The translations under genes and the position numbers were made by a program. The notes under the pieces are model-generated. The model had not been told where the DNA came from, made no database searches, and worked only from the letters and a program-made list of their open reading frames with translations. 7,694 nt of DNA from Akkermansiaceae bacterium (lineage in GTDB: Bacteria > Verrucomicrobiota > Verrucomicrobiia > Verrucomicrobiales > Akkermansiaceae), in NCBI GenBank assembly GCA_014379305.1, contig JACMMB010000307.1:1-7694 (forward strand), written 5' to 3'. Positions 6,896 through 7,694 of the stretch are shown here, in pieces; position 1 is the stretch's first letter, and every line of letters starts with the position of its first letter.

Positions 6896-7142
6896 GAAAA
6901 ATTGCACCAAATATTCCATAATAGCACTTCCCATTTTGCTCAGCGCAGCCGCACTGACCTCATGCGATGTGGACAAGGTTAAAGATGGCGAAATGCCGGA
7001 AGTAAAAGTAGAAGGCGAAGCGAAGCTGCCAGAATACGATGTGGATGGGCCAGAAGTCAAAGTAGGCAAGAAAAAGGTAGAGGTGGAAGTGCCTACCGTT
7101 GATATCCAAGCTCCAAAAGACGAGAAGAACGAGGACGATTGA
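6894..7142 (+). CDS. Small acidic, valine-rich lipoprotein, function unknown
   Basis: The chosen ATG at 6894 gives 82 residues that begin with a clean type II signal: Lys at 2 and 6, a hydrophobic run IIALPILLSAAA, and the lipobox L21-T22-S23-C24. Cleavage would leave a lipid-anchored chain of about 59 residues. The in-frame GTG at 6867 would put nine odd residues ahead of the signal, so it is less likely. The mature chain has Asp right after the Cys, which in Enterobacteria favours inner-membrane retention; whether that rule holds here is unknown. It is strikingly alternating (EVKV, YDVD, EVKV, VEVEV, VDI), repeats PEVKV twice, and ends with a charged tail EKNEDD. This pattern suggests extended beta structure. 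I do not recognise a named family. It converges with the tRNA gene, leaving 48 bases. Confidence 0.8.
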   Translation: MKNCTKYSIIALPILLSAAALTSCDVDKVKDGEMPEVKVEGEAKLPEYDVDGPEVKVGKKKVEVEVPTVDIQAPKDEKNEDD

Positions 7143-7153
7143 TTCTCGGTTTA

Positions 7154-7188
7154 AAGAACCCCATATTCCCCTTGATGTTCTTGGGGAA
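7154..7188. terminator. Weak hairpin(s) between convergent lipoprotein and tRNA-Tyr genes
   Basis: TTCCCC (7166-7171) pairs with GGGGAA (7183-7188) around an 11-base loop. AAGAAC (7154-7159) can also pair with GTTCTT (7177-7182); the two pairings interleave as a pseudoknot would. The site is the only spacer between two convergent genes, so a terminator is expected here. T-runs are poor on both sides (TTCTTTAAA on the minus side is the best), hence low confidence. Confidence 0.35.
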
Positions 7189-7190
7189 GA

Positions 7191-7275
7191 TGGTGGGCAG
7201 GGCTGGATTCGAACCAGCGTACTCAATGAGAGCAGATTTACAGTCTGCCGCCTTTAACCACTCGGCCACCTACCC
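7191..7275 (-). tRNA. tRNA-Tyr (anticodon GTA)
   Basis: Read on the minus strand this folds as a complete 85-base tRNA with a long variable arm. The acceptor GGGTAGG (7275-7269) pairs with CCTGCCC (7201-7195) with one G-T pair. The D arm spans 7266-7250. The anticodon stem GCAGA/TCTGC encloses the loop CTGTAAA, so the anticodon is GTA (7241-7239), for tyrosine codons TAC and TAT. The variable arm (7231-7219) has a CTC/GAG stem typical of bacterial tRNA-Tyr. The T arm is GCTGG-TTCGAAT-CCAGC. The discriminator base A is followed by a gene-encoded CCA. It stands alone with no adjacent tRNA. Confidence 0.97.
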
Positions 7276-7404
7276 GGTTACCGCTTCTGCGGGGCCGGAT
7301 GGTTATTTTTCCCCAAGGGTTATGACAAGTAAAAAGATGTCAGAACAAAATGATTTATAAATGGCTACAGTTTCCGAGCCGTCCATTTAAACAAAATTAG
7401 GTGT
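7276..7404 (-). other. Intergenic region upstream of tRNA-Tyr, downstream of the TPR-like gene
   Basis: This 129-base AT-rich stretch should hold the tRNA promoter on the minus strand. The best pair I can see is TTGTCA (7328-7323) and AATAAC (7307-7302), but the spacing of 15 is short, so I do not call it. CCGC-TTCT-GCGG (7281-7292) is a small hairpin just before the tRNA 5' end. No gene fits here. Confidence 0.4.
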
Positions 7405-7409
7405 CTAAT
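7387..7409 (-). terminator. AT-rich hairpin overlapping the stop codon of the TPR-like gene
   Basis: On the minus strand ATTAG-ACAC-CTAAT (7409-7396) forms a five-pair stem whose left arm contains the TAG stop codon, followed by TTTTGTTTAAA. The layout is terminator-like, but the stem is short and AT-rich. Confidence 0.3.
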
Positions 7410-7694
7410 CGGGTTTAAGAGCCTCTGCGCGTTGGATAAGGGCTTGTGCAGCATCTTGATTACGCTCTTCCTTTATCCATATCTTGGCTAGCAATCGCAT
7501 GCTTTCGGCAGTTTCGGTTTTAGAGGTTTTGGGAAAAGTTCGGATTGCGGCTTTAAGTTGTTGCTCGGCGTCCTTGGTGTTTCCCTGATCAATTAGCAGG
7601 CGAGCCGATTCAAGCAGGAAGCCGGGTTCAATCTCAGAACCATCAGGAATCATCATCTCGACTTCGCGGAATAGGCGCCCGGCACCCGCCTTCG
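7405..7694 (-). CDS. C-terminal fragment of a TPR-like helical-repeat protein; 5' end outside window
   Basis: The frame is open from the right edge (reading KAGAGRLFREVEMM) to the TAG at 7407-7405, giving 96 visible residues. The ATGs at 7656 and 7653 are therefore likely internal. The stretch is all helical in character and shows TPR spacing: SARLLIDQGNTKDAEQQLKAAIRTFP and then SMRLLAKIWIKEERNQDAAQALIQRAEALKPD, each a helix pair with the small-residue positions (A/G) of a tetratricopeptide repeat. Such repeats usually bind partner proteins. What lies N-terminal, for example a membrane or enzyme domain, cannot be seen, so the protein's role is open. Confidence 0.75.
   Translation of the reverse strand, partial: KAGAGRLFREVEMMIPDGSEIEPGFLLESARLLIDQGNTKDAEQQLKAAIRTFPKTSKTETAESMRLLAKIWIKEERNQDAAQALIQRAEALKPD

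Noticed and set aside
6791..6982. Plus-strand 63-residue frame rich in Trp and Cys upstream of the lipoprotein gene
   Set aside because: It overlaps the lipoprotein signal sequence in another frame and has no conserved character; the lipoprotein frame with its lipobox is clearly the real one.
7302..7328. Minus-strand promoter for tRNA-Tyr (TTGTCA / AATAAC)
   Set aside because: The hexamers are plausible, but the spacing of 15 bases is too short for a firm call, so it is only mentioned in the intergenic entry.
7139..7360. Plus-strand 73-residue frame containing GRAGFEPAYSMRADLQSAAFNHSATYP
   Set aside because: It is the antisense translation of tRNA-Tyr. The GFEP...PAFNHSATYP-type string is the familiar artefact produced by reading through a tRNA gene on the opposite strand.
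1..7694. Mobile element, CRISPR array or phage remnant
   Set aside because: I saw no transposase, integrase, terminal inverted repeats, regularly spaced repeats or tRNA-end duplication anywhere in the window.

Overview
This is a chromosomal stretch of moderate GC content from a Gram-negative-type bacterium. The protein style suggests Verrucomicrobiota or a relative: a very large SNF2 helicase with a degenerate SWIM-like start, a small acidic and valine-rich lipoprotein, a conserved double-psi-barrel-like protein, and no visible Shine-Dalgarno sequences. That placement is an inference from protein character, not a database match.

Layout from left to right. (1) The 3' end of a plus-strand gene (to 505) encodes the C-terminal part of a protein that resembles the RlpA-type double-psi beta barrel. 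(2) A 1183-residue SNF2-family helicase lies on the minus strand (4067 to 516). It converges on gene 1 with only 10 bases between the stop codons, and a long hairpin spanning both gene ends looks like a shared two-way terminator. (3) A divergent plus-strand gene (4251-5240) encodes a winged-helix protein of the COG2958/HrgA-like type; 183 bases separate the two starts. (4) An 84 to 93 base gap carries an exact CRP-type palindrome (TGTGA-N6-TCACA). (5) nuoF follows, encoding the NADH/FMN/4Fe-4S subunit of respiratory complex I, with neither nuoE nor nuoG beside it. (6) A palindrome-rich gap of about 168 bases leads to (7) a small lipoprotein gene (6894-7142). (8) A minus-strand tRNA-Tyr(GTA) with an encoded CCA end lies at 7275-7191. 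(9) The C-terminal end of a minus-strand TPR-like protein (stop at 7405) runs off the right edge.

The genes do not form one obvious operon. nuoF is the only core metabolic gene and appears to be transcribed on its own, possibly from a promoter controlled by a Crp/Fnr-family regulator. The divergent helicase and winged-helix pair could be co-regulated from the shared 183-base region. A link to DNA repair or defence is only a possibility. I saw no mobile element, CRISPR array or integration scar. No gene-free stretch exceeds 300 bases. The most rewarding leads are the CRP-like operator before the stand-alone nuoF, the half-lost SWIM zinc ligands of the helicase, and the uncharacterised winged-helix protein.
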